DNA of 64,000 nucleotides, taken from positions 1,860,001-1,924,000 of the forward strand of contig NC_079237.1 in NCBI RefSeq assembly GCF_028502605.1. The letters run 5' to 3'. The notes under the pieces were generated by a model. That model was not told where the DNA came from, searched no databases, and saw nothing but the letters and a program-made list of their open reading frames with translations. A program made the position numbers and the translations under genes. Every line of letters starts with the position of its first letter. Position 1 is the stretch's first letter. This DNA comes from Trichoderma breve. Its lineage: Eukaryota; Ascomycota; Sordariomycetes; Hypocreales; Hypocreaceae. Positions 61,901-64,000 of the stretch are shown here, piece after piece.

Positions 61901-64000
61901 CGTGTTGTTGGCCCTCACTCCCATCAGTCTTGCTTGCATCGACTCCAGCTCTTTTTTTGTGCGTGTTGCGTTGGTCAGGTGGTTACTCGAGGTAGCCTCC
62001 CCAGTCCAGCCTGCACCCTCACTGGAGACTTTTATTACCGCGCCTCGCCCTCCCCTCCTCGACTTTTTTCCACCTCACCTTGAACCCTTCTTTCACCGAG
62101 CAGACCAAGAGGCACAAAGAGTACGTTGACCACCTCTAGGCACACCGTCTCCCCTCCTCCCTTGTGTGCAATCCGTGCACCTTCTCTACTCTAGGGAATG
62201 CTTGGCTCTTCCGCTGCATGTTTTGACCGAGAGGCCTATTGGGGCGGAATGATGGCTGGAGAAGAATGACCTTGAAAGAGTGCAGCAACTGACCCTGAAA
62301 GCAGCCAGAAGCAGCAGCAGACGCAGACGCAGACGCAGGGTGCCCCGCATCGCCTCAGAGTGTAATAGCCAGCAGTGCAACGCGACGAACAGCCAGTAAT
62401 CGTCGATAGCATCTCCCCAGCGTCCATCCCGTAATCGACCCTCGGATCACGAGATTGAATCTGTCGGTTTACACACCACTCGACTCTTTATTCCTTGTCC
62501 TTGGGAGCCGCTGCATAGCCTTTTTATTCTGGTCGTGAGCCTGTGCAACTGCAACGACTCTCAGACTCGTGCCGTCAGCGTCGCGCCGTGCTCCACAGCC
62601 TTCCGTGCCGGTCCTGACGTACATCATCCACCAAAAAGCCTCCCGTTTTCTTTGTGCTTGCTCCTTAGCCACCTCCGACACCTTTTCGCAACGCCGACAG
62701 AAATCACACATCTTGTTTCTCTTGCGCCACGACGGCTCGTTCAATTCGCATTGATCGTCCTGGCCGTCAACCTGCATTCGGTAGGTCCAGTCTCCTCTTT
62801 TTTCTTTGTTCGTGCTGCTTGCTTTTGCTTCACCACGCCGGCCAAAACCCTCACCAGCTCTGCCTGCCTCGCATCCCGCTGCCCTTTCCCTTCCTTTCCC
62901 TCTCCTCTCTTGGCCCTCGCCTTGGCGTCACAAGGCTGCAATTCGGCTCACGTCCTTTTCTCATCATCGCCCTCGCCTCTGCTGGTGCCCCTTTCCCCTT
63001 GTTCTCGTTGTTTGTCGTCTTCCTGCCTTGCTGCTCGTCGCCTGTTGTATGTCACGAGCCCACCACGTTAAGCACCCCGCCCTGCTCCCTCCAAGACCCG
63101 CCTCTTCCTCTCTCTGCCCAGCTTTCTCGTGCCACTACACCAGCTAGCGATTTGGACCTATGGAAATTTCTCTACACCCGCTGCCGCCTGTCACCTCCTG
63201 ATTGCATGTACCTACACCTCAGCAGCTGCTTTCTTTCCTGGAGGGGCGTCTTTTTCCCTTTTCTTCCTCTCTTTTTTTTTTTCCTCTCCCACCCTTCACT
63301 CTCCTACCCATTTATTTCCCCGACATACTGCCTGGCGCAGCTGAGAAATCCCCATCGCACCGAGCACTCCCTGGACTTTCGTACCTGAGTTTCTAGGCCA
63401 CTGCCGTCGCGCAAGTTGACCATTTCATCATTGGCAAAGCTACCATTTTTTTGCCCAGCGCGTCCGCCTTAGTTGGTGCCTTTCCCCCTCCTGCTTCTCA
63501 GCCCCAGTCATCTTTCCCTCCCCGCACTTCCCATTTCGCCCTGGCAGCGAGCGTGTCACCACAATTCATTACCTGCTTGCCTGCACTCGATTTCAATTGC
63601 TGCTGCATTCTCCAATTCGTATCCTGTCGATATCCCTGATTCGCATCCCATTTGTTTCCAAGGCGAGAACTCTTTTCGCTAAATCTCGACGTGTGTTTAG
63701 CGGCTCCTCTGCAAATCCTGCTCAGCTTCAATTTGACGGAAAACAACCAGCCGCGTGTCATCGCCGCAACAGAAAAAGCATAGAAAAAAAAAGGTTCTTG
63801 CCAAGTCGAACAAGATCATCGACCTCACTACCGGCGACAGAAGCTCTTGCGACACGTCGTCGCATTGCATTATCTTTTTCTATTTCCTTCATTCTCGTTG
63901 CCCACCACGGCCCTCGTCAAGGCTCGTTCTTTGTTGCCCCTCACCTGCCTACCGCTTGGGTGTTTCAAACTCGATCTCCGATAGCATTGGCGTCCTAGTC
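61901..64000 (+). promoter_or_regulatory. Pyrimidine-rich promoter/5' leader of a gene beyond the window (inferred)
   Basis: From about 61.9 kb to the window end the + strand is strongly C/T-rich, with many CTT/CCT runs and few in-frame long codons of normal composition. This is the usual look of promoter and long 5' UTR sequence of fungal regulatory genes. Open frames here are low-complexity (Ser/Pro/Phe-rich) by-products. No start codon with a recognisable protein appears before 64000. Confidence 0.4.

Noticed and set aside
62535..63388. 178- and 189-codon frames near the window end
   Set aside because: Both are Ser/Pro/Phe/Leu-rich products of pyrimidine-rich DNA and overlap each other in different frames.

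Overview
This window is nuclear DNA from a filamentous ascomycete. Short GT-AG introns (about 50-130 bp), pyrimidine-rich promoters, roughly balanced base composition and strong matches to Sordariomycete housekeeping proteins point to Hypocreales. A Trichoderma-like genome is my best guess, but this is inferred from style and not proven. I rebuilt fifteen recognisable protein genes exon by exon, plus one orphan membrane protein. I saw no rRNA, tRNA, CRISPR array, intact transposon or secondary-metabolite cluster.

Layout: 1-6976 holds the cohesin loader mau2 (5' end cut by the window), the SF3b RNA-binding subunit SF3B4/Hsh49, the tiny TOM subunit tom7 and a mitochondrial FAD/folate-type carrier. 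A 15.3 kb stretch without a recognisable gene (6977-22234) then leads to an Azf1-type four-finger C2H2 regulator (22235-23925). After another 3.4 kb gap, 27292-40533 is a dense block of genes on alternating strands: urm1, elp2, a serine palmitoyltransferase small subunit, an Rso55-type mitochondrial GGQ protein, actin, fes1 and mitochondrial ribosomal protein uL5m. From 43102 come a USP-family deubiquitinase, tom40 and a 6-phosphofructo-2-kinase. The last 12 kb are gene-poor. They contain an AT-rich tandem-repeat patch and the orphan membrane protein. The final 2 kb look like the promoter and leader of a gene beyond the window.

Functional links: urm1 and elp2 are divergent neighbours and both act on tRNA wobble uridine, one in 2-thiolation and one in Elongator. 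Five genes serve mitochondria: tom7, tom40, the carrier, the GGQ factor and uL5m. The most notable points are the urm1-elp2 pair, a deubiquitinase ending in a polybasic tract plus CaaX box, a PFK-2/FBPase-2 whose phosphatase histidine is alanine, a perfect four-unit heat shock element ahead of fes1, and a short GTACGAGTA/TACGGAGTA motif family scattered through the gene-free DNA.
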